64,000 bases of DNA from NCBI GenBank assembly GCA_004154925.1, contig QJNS01000210.1, positions 80,484 through 144,483 on the forward strand, given 5' to 3'. Made by a program: the position numbers and the translations under genes. Position 1 is the stretch's first letter. Each line of letters starts with the position of its first letter. This DNA comes from Monosporascus cannonballus. Its lineage: Eukaryota > Ascomycota > Sordariomycetes > Xylariales. The notes under the pieces were generated by a model. That model saw nothing but the letters and a program-made list of their open reading frames with translations. It was not told where the DNA came from and did not search any database. Below, in pieces: positions 35,574 to 46,572 of this stretch.

Positions 35574-38500
35574 TATATATTTTATTGCATACTTTTTTTC
35601 CCCTTTTTTGATAGTATTGGTAATAATTAATTATCATTTAGGATTTGGCTAAATAACGGATCCTTTATTATTAACTTTAGGAGATTTATGTCGAATTTCG
35701 GGTATATCCCCGACGGTACGTTTAACTTTACGATATTATGCGGCATAATCGCGGTAACTTTATATTTAGCGTATATTTAAAATAACTTTTTGGATAATTG
35801 TAAGGTAATTACGTTTTTTAAGTTTAGATATATTAGGTCTTTTATTTCGAAATACGGTACTTATTTTCTAAAAGCGTTAGTTAATTGCTTTATCCGGACC
35901 TATATTAACCCCATAATAGCTTATGCGAATTCCGTATTTTTTCGTAACCTTTTAACGAAATTAATAGCTTTTTCCACTTTGGGGGTTAGTTAGGTAGTTA
36001 CCGGTATTTCGCTAATAAGCTTTATATCGTATTTATAAGTTAGGAAAAAAGGGTTTATTTTTAACGAAAAGTTTTTGCCGTTAAGGGCCAGTTGTGTTAC
36101 CGGTAGAAATTCGGCCTAGTTATATTATGCGGAATTTATAAAATAACGAAAGTACGCGAAAATTTTTTGGTTAACCTTTTCCGTAATTCCGTCCGTTTAG
36201 AGGTGGAAAAATGTATTAAGTTATTGCTATATACTTATTAGATCGCATAAATAGGTCCAGAATTTGTTCGTCCAATTATTCCTCTTATCGGATATTAATT
36301 TTTTAGGGAAACCGTAATATTTTTAATAGCAGGTAATAAAACGTTAAGTATACGTTTTTGCGTTTATGTTAAATATCGGTTTTAAAATAACCGTTTTCGT
36401 TAAGCGATCGTAAAGTACTATAAGAAAACGGGGGTCCCTTTTTTGCCTTGCCGGTAGGTTAACTATAAAATTTACCGAAAGATTTAAATAAAATCGGTTT
36501 GGAATAAGTAAACGCCGTAATAACCTTTTTTTCGTTTCTTTTTATACGTACGACCTATTACATACGTTATAGTTATGGCAAAAACAGCGCATATTTTAAA
36601 TTTATCCCGGCTAATAATAATTACGAATTAATATTATTAATATAACGTTTTTTCTTAAGTAACCGGTAATATGAAAATCGTATATTTATTAAATTAATAA
36701 TGTCCGGAATAGTTCCTAAATAAGGACCTAACTATGTTCTTTAAATTATAAAAGATTTTTAAGGTTAAAAAAATATTTCGTTATATAAACTTTTACCGCG
36801 TTTATAGCCGGAAAAAAGTTACGTAATTTTTGGGCCACGGCGGCGTACGCCATATTTAATGTTTTATCCTTAATAACCCTTAAGTTTTATATTTCTTAAA
36901 GGTTTTTTTCGAGGAATATTTCCTTACCGGAGGGTATAACCGGTTGTTTATTATTTTTTTGCTTTAGGTAAATTACGGCCATTAAGATTTTTTAAATTCG
37001 CATTAATTTGTTAAATAATTAATTTTCCTTAATTAACTGGGTTATCCGCTTTTTAAACTTAATATTTTTTTCGTTACGAAATATGTTTTATAATTTGCAA
37101 AATATAGTATTAAGTCAGTTTATTAATTTATTAGGATAATATTTAAGTACGAAATTAAATGTAAATAAGAAATCGGTTTATCGAATTTGTTTTTTAGTAA
37201 ATTTGCGGATATTTATAAAATATTAAACGTTTGCGTAATTTATTAGGATCGTAAAAAGGTTAATTAGCCTTTAAAGCTTTTTTTTTATTTTGTTAACGTT
37301 TTAACGGTGGTTAATAACTTTTTATCGTATATTTCGTAATTATATTTAACTGGCGATAACTTCCTTAAGAAATACGTAATTAATTGTAAGCGTTTTAACG
37401 AATTAAATTAAGATAAATATTTTTTAATTACTTAGCCGGAATAATGTGCCTTTATTACCGTTTTTTGGAGGGTTTTAATACGTAAAGATAAACGTTATAA
37501 TAAAAGATTTTTTAAATCGGTCGAAAATTTATTATTTTTCGTTTTTCTAACGGAAAAAAGTCTTTTTCTTAATTAGTTGTAAAAAGGAAGCTATTATTCT
37601 GTTAAAGTTTTTTATAAAGGTTCGGTAAAAGTTAACGAATCCGATAAAGTTCTTAACTTTTTTTACGTTAATAAAGGCCTTTTATTTTCGAATAACGGTT
37701 ATTTTTTTAAAATCAATTTTTAGATTTATTTTTGCTTTAATAATAAATTTTAGGTATTTCGTTTTTTAAATTGCAAATTTGTATTTATCCGGGTCCAGCT
37801 CTAATTTTATTTCTGCTAAACGGCGGAATACCATTTTAACCTTAGTTATGTAATTAATTTAAAAGCCGGATAAATAAATTAATATATTGTTTATATATAC
37901 GGAATAGAAATTATTAAGATAACGTTTTAATATAATATTAATATAATACTGAAAAATAACCGGTATATTATTAAGGCCAAATAAGTATATTAATTATTCG
38001 AAAAACCTGAAATATATATAAAACGTAATTTTTTATTTATTTTCCTAGCAGATACGTAACCGGTAAAAAGCCGTTCGAACGTTAAATTTCGTAAATTACC
38101 GGGTTTATTATTTAAGTTTGTAACGTTTCCTTTATTAACGAAAAAGGGTAATAATTTTATTTCGTAATCTTATTTAATTTTTTATAATTTATGCAAAACC
38201 GTAAATTCCCGTTACGTTTTCTTACGAATAATACCGGGGTATTTATAAGAAAATTATTAACTCGAATTTAATTTTTATCGAACAAGTTTATAAATATTTT
38301 ACGTAAAATTAATAATTTTTCCTTTAATATTCCGTATAAGGATCTTTATAAGATTTTTTTGACCTAAAATATTTATTTTTAAGTTTATTATTACGTTATT
38401 ATTGTTATAATAAAGTAATAATAACGAATTTTCGTTATTTGCAAAAAGATTTTGGAATTTTTATACTTTTTTAAAAAACGTTTTGTTATATTTTTAGAAA

Positions 38501-40541
38501 TTAATTACGGCTTTATCTTTAAAGCTTTATTAATATTTTTATAAAAATTACGAATAATTATATCCCTTTTTTTACGGCGGCTTTATTATATTATTACCAT
38601 AAAGGTTATAACTGTTATTAAACGGGCTTTTTTATATTTTTATAACTGTCCCTTTAAGCGGTCCTTAGGTTTTTTATTAAATTATCTTTTTTTACGTAAT
38701 ATAAATACGGTAACGTTATTCGAGAAACAGATAAACCGTTATTTCGTTTCGTATACGATATTATTATATTTTATCTAGGGTTTTCTTAGGATAAAAAGGT
38801 AAAATAAATTTTTGATTACGTATCCCTAGATTCGTTTTAAGCAGCCGTTTAAATTTATATTAACATAAATAATTTTTCGGATTACGGTTATTATAAGTTC
38901 GTTATATTTTGTTAATTTTAATTGACAAAATATAATAAATATACGTTATAACTTTAAACGGTAAATTAATTATTAATTATATACGAAATAGTAAATATAT
39001 TTATTATTAATTAAAACGTTTATATATATAATTTTATTAATTAAGGCATTTAATATAAAAAATATTATTTAATTTATTATTAATTTTTTATAAATTTTTC
39101 TTTATTATATCCCTTTTTTTGTTAACAATTTTTAATAGGGGTTTTTTTTTAAATTTTCGTTATCCGAATTATTATCCCCGTTAACGGCATTTTGTAAACT
39201 TATTGTCGCAATTTTTGTTTTAATCGGATAAAACCGTTTTGCGAGTTTGTATTTGGGGTATTTTTAGTTCGAATAATTCGTAACGGCATAACGGAAATAT
39301 TACGTTTTCCGTTTTTGAACTTTTATTTCGTTATCGGAAAGTTATTTCGTATAAGGCCGGTTATTTAAGCTTTATTCCGAATTATTCTCGGATTAATTCC
39401 TTTAATTATCCTGTTATTAGTTTATAAATTTAAAAATTAACGTAATTAATTACGTGATATTTATTATAAATATATCCTTTTAAGTATTTATTATTTAAGC
39501 CGGTTTATTAATTTAATTAACGTATTATTATTAATTAATTATTTTACTTTTTTTACCGGAATACCAAATTATTGCTTTTTGCTTATATAATAATTAAGCA
39601 AAATTTTTAAACAATTAATTATTTTTTTTATTTTACGTACCTAATAATTATAATTATCGTAAAGCATATTTTTCGTTATTAACGTATTACGGAATTACAT
39701 ATTAATACCGGCGTTTAAAAAAACCACCTTAATTATTAAAAGTTACGTTAAGTTTTTATATTCGATTAATTTAAACTTAAAATCTAATTTGTAATTTTAA
39801 AACCGTTAATTATTATTTTATTTTATGTATTATAATTATTTTTAACGGATTATATCGTTTATTTATTTTCGAATTATTTTTTTATATAAAAAAAAGAAAT
39901 TATCGACGTCAAAATCCTTTCGTAATATTTTTATTTCAAATTAATAATTAAATCGTAATTGCTTTTCGGTAAATATAAATATCATAATACTTAAGCAAAT
40001 TATTATAAAAAAGCCGGAATTAAACCGATTTTCCTTTATTTTCGTACAGAATATGGCGAAAAACAAACGAAATATTTTTTATTTTCTGTTTTACAAAAGC
40101 CATTTTATAGGCTTATAATTTGTTCCTATAAATGCGTTATTAAACGGCGGGCTTACCGTAAGTTTTTGGTAAGGCAGATTTTATTTTATAAGGGCTTTTT
40201 TTTTCGTTTTCGTAAAAAGATATTTTTCTATTTCCGTTATCTAATTAAATAAGTTATTTATCGTTTCGTTACGGTTAAAAACTAATTTAATAAACTTTTT
40301 TTATTATATATTAAGTTTTTAAAATATATTTACGAACAATTAATATTATAAGTTTTCCTTAATAATTTCGGATAAAGTTAATGCCTTAAGCTCGCTTATA
40401 ATTTTGTCGGTTATATTACTTCGTAGCTTTTTCGTTATAAGATTTTCTTTGGCTTATTATCCGTAACCAGGGTATTTTTAGGAAACGTTTCGCTTTTACC
40501 TAGCTTCCTAGAAGCTGTAATAAGTTGTAATCTTAAATATA
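35574..40541 (-). pseudogene. Internal coding region of Gypsy B (gag-pol remnant)
   Basis: After removal of A2 this is the body of element B. On the minus strand at about 36.2-36.5 kb the integrase core reads VFL..YFTIA and SDRG-like segments ending near a tract comparable to DRGTNWTSKFW. At about 37.87-38.0 kb reverse transcriptase reads LFGLNNIPVIFQYYINIILK and then VYINNILIYLSG, with YxDD changed to INN. All frames have many stops. The outer 28567-28827 piece is the 3' end of the same region. Confidence 0.65.
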
Positions 40542-40731
40542 TATAACGAGCACGATACGTAGGCTGAACGGAGATACGGCCCAACGAAGGTTTATATTTA
40601 AGGTGAGGAGGGAAGGGAAGAAACAGTTAGCCACCAGCGAGGTGGCTGCTCCCTATATACATATGGGTGAGCTCGGGCTAAGGAGCTCGTTCCGTAAGCC
40701 CGAGCCGCCCTATAGGCTCTAGCCTGTAACA
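40542..40731 (-). repeat. 5' LTR of Gypsy B
   Basis: 190 bp, from TATAACGAGCACGATA (RIP form of TGTGACGGGCACGATG) to GCCTGTAACA, followed by the duplication TTCGC. Confidence 0.85.
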
Positions 40732-40736
40732 TTCGC

Positions 40737-40870
40737 AAACGGTTCGTAAAACCTGACGGCGCGGTTTTTCGGTATCTATGGCGAATAAACTGCGTACGAA
40801 TAACGGATGCGTAACGTTGGCGTATTTCTTACGGCGACGGACCGTTTGCGAAAAAGGAGATTTCTCAATA
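40737..40870 (-). pseudogene. gag gene of element C (5' part)
   Basis: The minus frame KSPFSQTVRRRKKYANVTHP runs left to the TTCGC duplication, and continues at 28376 after removal of Gypsy B. It lies directly beside the 5' LTR of C, as the start of gag should. Confidence 0.5.
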
Positions 40871-41035
40871 TGTCAAGGGTTGTATACGTAATAGCTAAAG
40901 ATATAAGCCATAATAAATCTATTAAGAAATCTAGGGAACAATTAAGAAGATACGTAGGAGCAGCTAGTTATATATATAGGAGACACGGGATTAGCGCTAT
41001 GCTAATCCCTCTATTAGGGCCCTTAGCCCGTGATA
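40871..41035 (-). repeat. 5' LTR of element C
   Basis: 165 bp, TGTCAAGGGT to CCCGTGATA, the same length as the other LTR. The 5-bp duplication TTTAT follows at 41036-41040. Confidence 0.85.
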
Positions 41036-41040
41036 TTTAT

Positions 41041-43689
41041 AATCGATTTTTTAAATATTGTTAACGTAGATAAATCGTTTTCGTTTAAGTTATAAATAAA
41101 ATAAAACTTTATAAATAAACCTTTTTTTAATATTATTTTATATTTTTATTCGTTATATTTAAAAAAGTTTCCATTTGGTTTTTGTTGATAAATGTATTTA
41201 TATTAATAATAATATAATCATATATTAATTTAAGGTTTTAATTTTTAAGCTTTTATTTTAAACTAGAATTTCATTATTTAAATTTTAATATAATAATTAT
41301 AAGAGTAATACGTTGTATTGTATTTCCTTAATACTTATTTATTTTTATATTTCAAACTTTTCAGTAATAAAATATTTATTTTATTTTTGTATTTATATTT
41401 GTTATTATTTCGAGTCGAATATTAAAAGTCTGTTGTTTTTATTTAGTATATTAATAAAATATAAAACTAATTTTATTTAATCACGATTTTCGTCGATTAA
41501 ATTTAATATTAATGTATTGATAGTTGTCTTAAATTTGTAGTATAATATTTAAATAAAACGATATCGAAAATAATTATTCAATATTAGATTTAAATAAACA
41601 TTTAGAAATAATTAATGTAGCGTTAATCTCTCTCGTTTTTTCAAACGAAATCTTAATTTTCGATAATTTAAATTATGTAAAGTTTTAATTTTTATTTTTA
41701 TAATCATTTAAATTTATTAATAATATTTAATATAATATAATACCCGTTTAAAATTCCGGAATTTAAAATTACGATACATTAAGATATTCCGATTTATATT
41801 TTTAAAGTATTAATATTATTAACAATTTTTAATATTATATTTACAACTCTTTTTAAACGGTTTTCTTAATTTCTTTATATCTCGGTATTTTCGAGCTTTT
41901 TCACACTTAACTTCTTTTTAATTTTCTTTCGAATTTATCGAATTAATTTGTATTCTTTTCGTATGTTACGTTAAGTTATGATATTTATCGTTTTTATCAG
42001 AGTATTCAACCTTTTAAATTAAATTTCATTTTTTTTACTTAACTTCTAATCTTTTGCCTTATTAAGTTAATTATTTTTCCATAAAATATAGAATATTATA
42101 ATACGCGGTTTATGTTTTATTACTTTTTAATAAAACTTTAAAATAAAGTATCGAATTTCTTTTTAAAAAAATTATTTTTATTAGATTTATAATAAATACT
42201 AAATTAAAATAAAGGTCCGTGATATATTTTTACTAATAGTATTTAATAGTATATTAAATTAATGTTTTTTATAAATTAATAATTATATTTATTGTTAAAG
42301 CAAAAAATGCTTTTTGCGAATATTATTTTTATTTATTACTTTTAGAAAACTATTTATTTATTAATATTATTTTATATAATAATAAATTTAAAAGTTCGAT
42401 ATAATTATTTATATGTTTTATTATTTCCAGTTTAATTAAAAAAGTTAAATTCTTTTTATATATAGGAATCGTTTATTAATTAATAACTTTGTTTTAATTA
42501 TTATATAATATGTAATTTTGTTATTTATACTATTTTACATATATTTTGGTATATTCATGAAGAAATTTGGGATAAATATTTTTTTATTTTTAATATTTCT
42601 TTAATCCTTTCTTTAAACCGTATTATGATTTTTCGAATATTTTCTAGATTAAACTTTAGGTTCTTTATAGTTATATCAGACTTTGTATCGCAATAATCTT
42701 TATTTGTATTAAATCTCAATTATATTAATAACTTTATTATTGTTTTCTAATAAATTTTAAAGTATTTTTTCAATATAAATATTTAATTATATAATTATAG
42801 TTTTTTAAGCTTTCGGCAAATATCTCAATAATATTTTCTTTTGCTAGAAGTATGATATTTAATTTAATTTTTATTTTTGTATTAAGCTATTTCAAATTTT
42901 ATAAATCTCGGCGTTTTACAATAAAATACAAATAATATATTACGTTTTCTTTTCCTTAATTCACCGAATAATCTTTATATTTTAAAATATTTTACTTTTT
43001 CAAAATATCGCTCATTAAATTTAGTATTAATTTTACCTGTTTCAGCAATATATCGATTTAAGGCATTAAATTTAAAAAAAGTAATAATTTCATTTTCAAT
43101 ATTATTTTTAGCCTTTAGAAAATATATCGATAGAAATATTTTCATTACTATCCTTTTATTTTACTTTAATTATAAAACCTTTAAATTTTATTATATATTT
43201 CGAAATTAATTTCTTTAACGTAATCAAAAAATATTATTATATTATTATGTATACTTTATTCGAAATTTTGAAATTAACATAATTGCAAAAAAAGTTCCAG
43301 ATAAATGTATTTTTAATAGCCTTTATATATTTCAAATAATTTTTTAAAATAAGTTTAAATTAATTAAAAATGTTTTTTATTAAGAAAACCGTAATGGGAA
43401 AATATTATCTATTAATTCTTTAAATTCTCCAAACGTTTAATATATTGTTATTCGTGTAAGAAAAGTTTATATATTATTTGTTCATCATAGATTAAAACTT
43501 TTTAAGCTTAGATTTCAACAAATATATTCGTATTAAATTTAACATAAATTATTATATTTTAATTTTGAACTTGTAAATTTTATATCAGAATTAAGTTATT
43601 ATAAATTGGAAATTTTTTTTATTATTCGATACAATTATTAAAACTATTATATAGAGTTTAACAGTATTAGTAAATAAAAGTTTATAACG
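41041..43689 (-). pseudogene. 5' internal half of Gypsy A1 (gag and start of pol), heavily decayed
   Basis: This is the continuation of A1 after insertion C. The first 100 bases align with A2 around 32.4-32.5 kb. G+C is extremely low and no motif can be read reliably, which fits the oldest element of the nest having been mutated most. Confidence 0.5.
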
Positions 43690-44019
43690 TATAGCGGTTA
43701 AATAATTTAACAAATTATTCAATTTAAATTATATAGATTTATATTTATAAAAATATTATAAGATTTTAAATGATAAATGTAATAATTAATTTTTTTCGTA
43801 ATACTAAAAGTATTTTAGGTAATAATATTTTATTATAAATTACTGTTATCTAAATTATGGAAATAACGAACGTATATATCTTGATCCGGCTTACTGGTTT
43901 ACCACCAGTGAGTTGGTGATCCGTCACGTGATCTGACCCACTTGGTCCGACCCACGTGGTCTTCTTGGCTGTTTCGGTTGCGACCGTTTCTGGAGGCCGT
44001 GGCTTGTCAGGACGTCACA
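43690..44019 (-). repeat. 5' LTR of Gypsy A1 (beta-type)
   Basis: It starts TATAGCGG and ends GACGTCACA, the unmutated complement of the family start. It has one copy of the 35-bp unit where A2 has three. The inner half is very AT-rich; the outer half, next to gene-bearing DNA, is nearly unmutated. The next base begins balanced DNA. Confidence 0.75.
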
Positions 44020-45399
44020 TGGGGGGGTGTGCATTGGTAGGTGCACTACTCTAGCTGTTTGATCGATTTCAGCTGGGTCTGACAACTTTTTATCTATTCT
44101 ATAATGATTAATGATAGCTTTATTACTGTAACTTAAGATATAACCTTGATATCGCTACAGATCTATCCTCATGAAAATGGGTAGGTCATCTTACATATTC
44201 CCAAATTGGCCTTAATTCACCTGACATTTAACTGACCAAGGCCATATTTTCAGCTCTAGATATGAATTTCTATATATACTCCTTTTTTAAAACAACTAGA
44301 TTCCCTCCTGCCCATAACGATATATCGCTTATTAAGTACCGATGCTGATTCCTTAATATTCCGATGGCTAGGTTCTACTGTACTAAGCTTGGTGCAGGAA
44401 GTGGACGAGAGTTATTATGACGCGGTCTTTCCCGAGGGCCCCAATTTCTCAAATAGGGAAGTAACTCAATAGGCAGCAGCGGCTCGTGTGCATGGGTCCC
44501 GTTTCCTTGACCCTTGCCAATGTGTAAAGCCCGTACGAGATCCTGTAATACCCTGAAGCCCTGGAAGCCCTGCCTAGTAGTTCTTCACCTGGTCGTATCG
44601 GCGACACTAACCTGGCTGACCTGAAGCTGGAGCCGGCTGTCTGGGGTGACGAAGGAGATGGTAATGGAGAGGACGATGGAGATGTGGATAAGGGAAAGAG
44701 TAAGAGGACGAGGACCTAGCCGTGGCCCTGAACTTCTCCTTCAGCCCTCGACCCCCCGACAGCAGTGCCATTACTTGGGCCTGAGGAGCTCCGCGCGCAC
44801 GGATGGCTATTCGTTGCAGAAAGGGGAATGTGTCTCTGCGATTTAGACTGGCTATGCTGCTGTTCGAATTCGAGGACCGGGCTAGGAATCTGTGGGTGTG
44901 CCGGTGCCTCGTAGTTCCGGGGATGCAGAATGGTCACACATATATCGTCTTCTATCGCTATAGCCTTTTTCCTTTCGTCCTTCTCTGACAGTCATAATTG
45001 GCTGTCAGATTCGCCCTTAACATTGTCCGAAAGGGACTCCATGTTGATTAAGTAATTGTGGGCAAAGGAGTCGTGGGATGTGACCCTATACCGATGGCCT
45101 GTTAGGAGAAGTGAAGCATTGCTAGTACCCTGGTGCACGAGTAGTCTATCCTGACTACGTAGCGCGCCCCAACAAATGAGAGCTCACTTCTCATAGCCCT
45201 TGTCGCATAAGGCATTGGAGCCCAGGGGCCTATACGGTTGTAGACCCATCCCGGTTTCTCTCCTCGAATGCCACCATAAATAGCTTGACCCCACCGCTCC
45301 GTAGCCGCGATTTTCCTCAATTCAGTCCCTCCAAGACGGAGACGGGAGATGACCAGCCGAACACGATCCGCCGTTATTCCCTTCGTCAGTGTCTTCCAC
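44020..45399. other. Intergenic region between the AT-rich block and the DUF7918 gene
   Basis: Base composition is balanced. No complete gene is visible. A plus frame at about 44558-44709 is acidic and lysine-rich at its end (GDEGDGNGEDDGD). In the same frame beyond the stops, 44728-44910 continues with protein-like sequence (VPLLGPEELRAHGWLFVAER), so a dead gene fragment is possible. Confidence 0.35.
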
Positions 45400-46572
45400 C
45401 TAGTCTCCCTCGGTCAAGTCTACTATCTCTGGACTGCGGCTCCCCTTAGATCGTTTGGCAGGAGTGAGTTCACTCCCTTCCCGGCTTCGCTTGACACCGC
45501 CCTGAGTCTCTCTCTCCGTTTTTACTTCCCTCTTGACCGACTTGTCGCGATCCTGTGGTTGGCATCAGCGAAGCCCCCCAAGCGGCGTCAATGGGCTTCC
45601 TGTCATGTATGGGCTTACCTCTTTTTCTCGATAGAGCTTCAAGGCAAACTGGCGCAACTGCTGCTCATCCATGTCATCTATCGGAGTCGGGCGCGGAACT
45701 ATACCCTCCGCGATCAGGTCCTCTATAGTCATCAGGCGTCAGTGTAATGTGGCTCCGAAATGTGACGTGCAATACCACTTACCCCTGGAGCGGTACCTGA
45801 ACTCAAACACGGCGAATGGGCGCTTCAGAGGGTCCTGGTAGACACCTACTTGCCCCGGGGACGGGATGCATGGTTTTCCGGGAGAATAATCAACCTTATG
45901 GCTCACAGTCCGCCCTTTTAGAGCCTTCTCATGTACTGGCCCAGTGCTGGGGCGAGCGCAAATGGCTGGGGTGTAGGTCTCGTTGGAGAACATCATGTTG
46001 TAGACCAGGATTTGCAATGTCCCAAGACGTTTGACCTTATACATGTCGGCAGTACTGAATTCCTGATCTGTAGTGTCCACTACCCCAACTAGGTCAGTCT
46101 ACTTTCGTACCTCATGAGCCCGCCATCCAAGGAACTTGCCTTTCTGGAGATCACCAAACTTAAAAGCGTGATAAAAGTGTCGACCATCTGGCCCCTTGAA
46201 TAGGGCAGAGGACACCACCCGAAACCACATCAAGTTCTGCTCTCGTTCCTCATCTGGTTCGTGTGCTGGTAACAGTTGAAGACCGTCAAACACACATCGA
46301 AACGCTAGGTGGTGGCTGCGGTGTTCGAAGTTGGGAAATTTGATGAACTCGAAGCTGAATTCGGCGCCCGAGATCGCCTCGATATATTTGATGACATGGG
46401 GGATCTTCTGAGCATGGACAGATATATTGTTATCTTCCTTGGTGGCGGTAGCAAGGAGCTGCAGCTCCTCATCTGGTTCCTCAGCGTATGGATCGTTATA
46501 CTCCTTCAAGGGAACGTCCTTGGCGTCAACTATCTGGGCCTTCAGGCCTGGGATCTCTTTGATGACTGCCAT
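45400..46572 (-). CDS. DUF7918 family protein, four exons, 332 aa
   Basis: Exons on the minus strand are 46111-46572, 45783-46062, 45619-45722 and 45400-45552; introns are 48, 60 and 66 bp with GT..AG ends and the reading frame is kept across all. The start MAVIKEIPGLKAQIVDAKDV is the usual start of this fungus-specific family, followed by the core KYIEAISGAEFSFEFIK and a beta-rich stretch (residues about 55-220). The tail is charged, KR-rich and ends SPEIVDLTEGD. IVDLT next to acidic residues resembles a SUMO-interacting motif. DUF7918 proteins have no established function. The gene is transcribed away from Cactin. The first intron boundary is the least certain: it was chosen because it alone preserves the frame. 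Confidence 0.85.

Larger units (their letters stand above)
28377..40731 (-). mobile_element. Gypsy element B inserted in gag of element C
   Basis: LTRs of exactly 190 bp at 28377-28566 and 40542-40731 and the duplication TTCGC (28372-28376 and 40732-40736) define the insertion. On the minus strand a purine tract (AAGAAAGGGGTGA) adjoins the left LTR. Remnants of integrase (about 36.2-36.5 kb) and reverse transcriptase (about 37.9-38.0 kb) lie on the minus strand. Without the nested copy A2 and its duplication, B is about 5.6 kb, normal for a Gypsy element. It is a different family from A: its LTRs are shorter and unrelated except for the TGTGACGG start. Confidence 0.85.
25228..41035 (-). mobile_element. 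Element C: short gag-only LTR retrotransposon with nested insertions
   Basis: Two 165-bp LTRs (25228-25392 and 40871-41035), with TGTCA and TGACA ends, enclose the element, and TTTAT is duplicated outside (25223-25227 and 41036-41040). On the minus strand a clear purine tract (AGAGGGGGGG) precedes the left LTR, so transcription runs right to left. Without Gypsy B (28377-40731) and the Fot1-like element (25577-27509), C is only about 1.5 kb, with roughly 1.18 kb between the LTRs. That space holds a gag gene with a zinc knuckle and no pol. C is thus non-autonomous. Confidence 0.8.
21389..44019 (-). mobile_element. Gypsy family A, copy A1: outer host of the nested cluster
   Basis: A minus-strand element whose 5' LTR is at the right (43690-44019) and whose 3' LTR is cut down to 21389-21476. 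Its pol remnants lie at about 23.3-25.2 kb and continue beyond the inserted element C at 41.0-43.7 kb. Continuity is shown by A2: the stretch at about 32400-32520 in A2 aligns with the sequence before 25228 joined to the sequence after 41035. Without the insertions (C, D2, D3) it measures about 6.26 kb, close to the 6.7 kb of A2. The truncated left LTR prevents a duplication test. Confidence 0.75.

Noticed and set aside
25194..41064. Two frames (25194-25466 and 40807-41064) share a conserved peptide of about 60 residues
   Set aside because: Both frames lie over the 165-bp LTRs of element C, including their ends and duplications; the peptide is translated LTR, not a gene family.
28820..44030. 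Reading each pair of neighbouring LTRs as separate complete elements side by side
   Set aside because: The duplications TTTAG, TTCGC and TTTAT pair the LTRs in a nested, not adjacent, fashion, and host sequences rejoin across the insertions.
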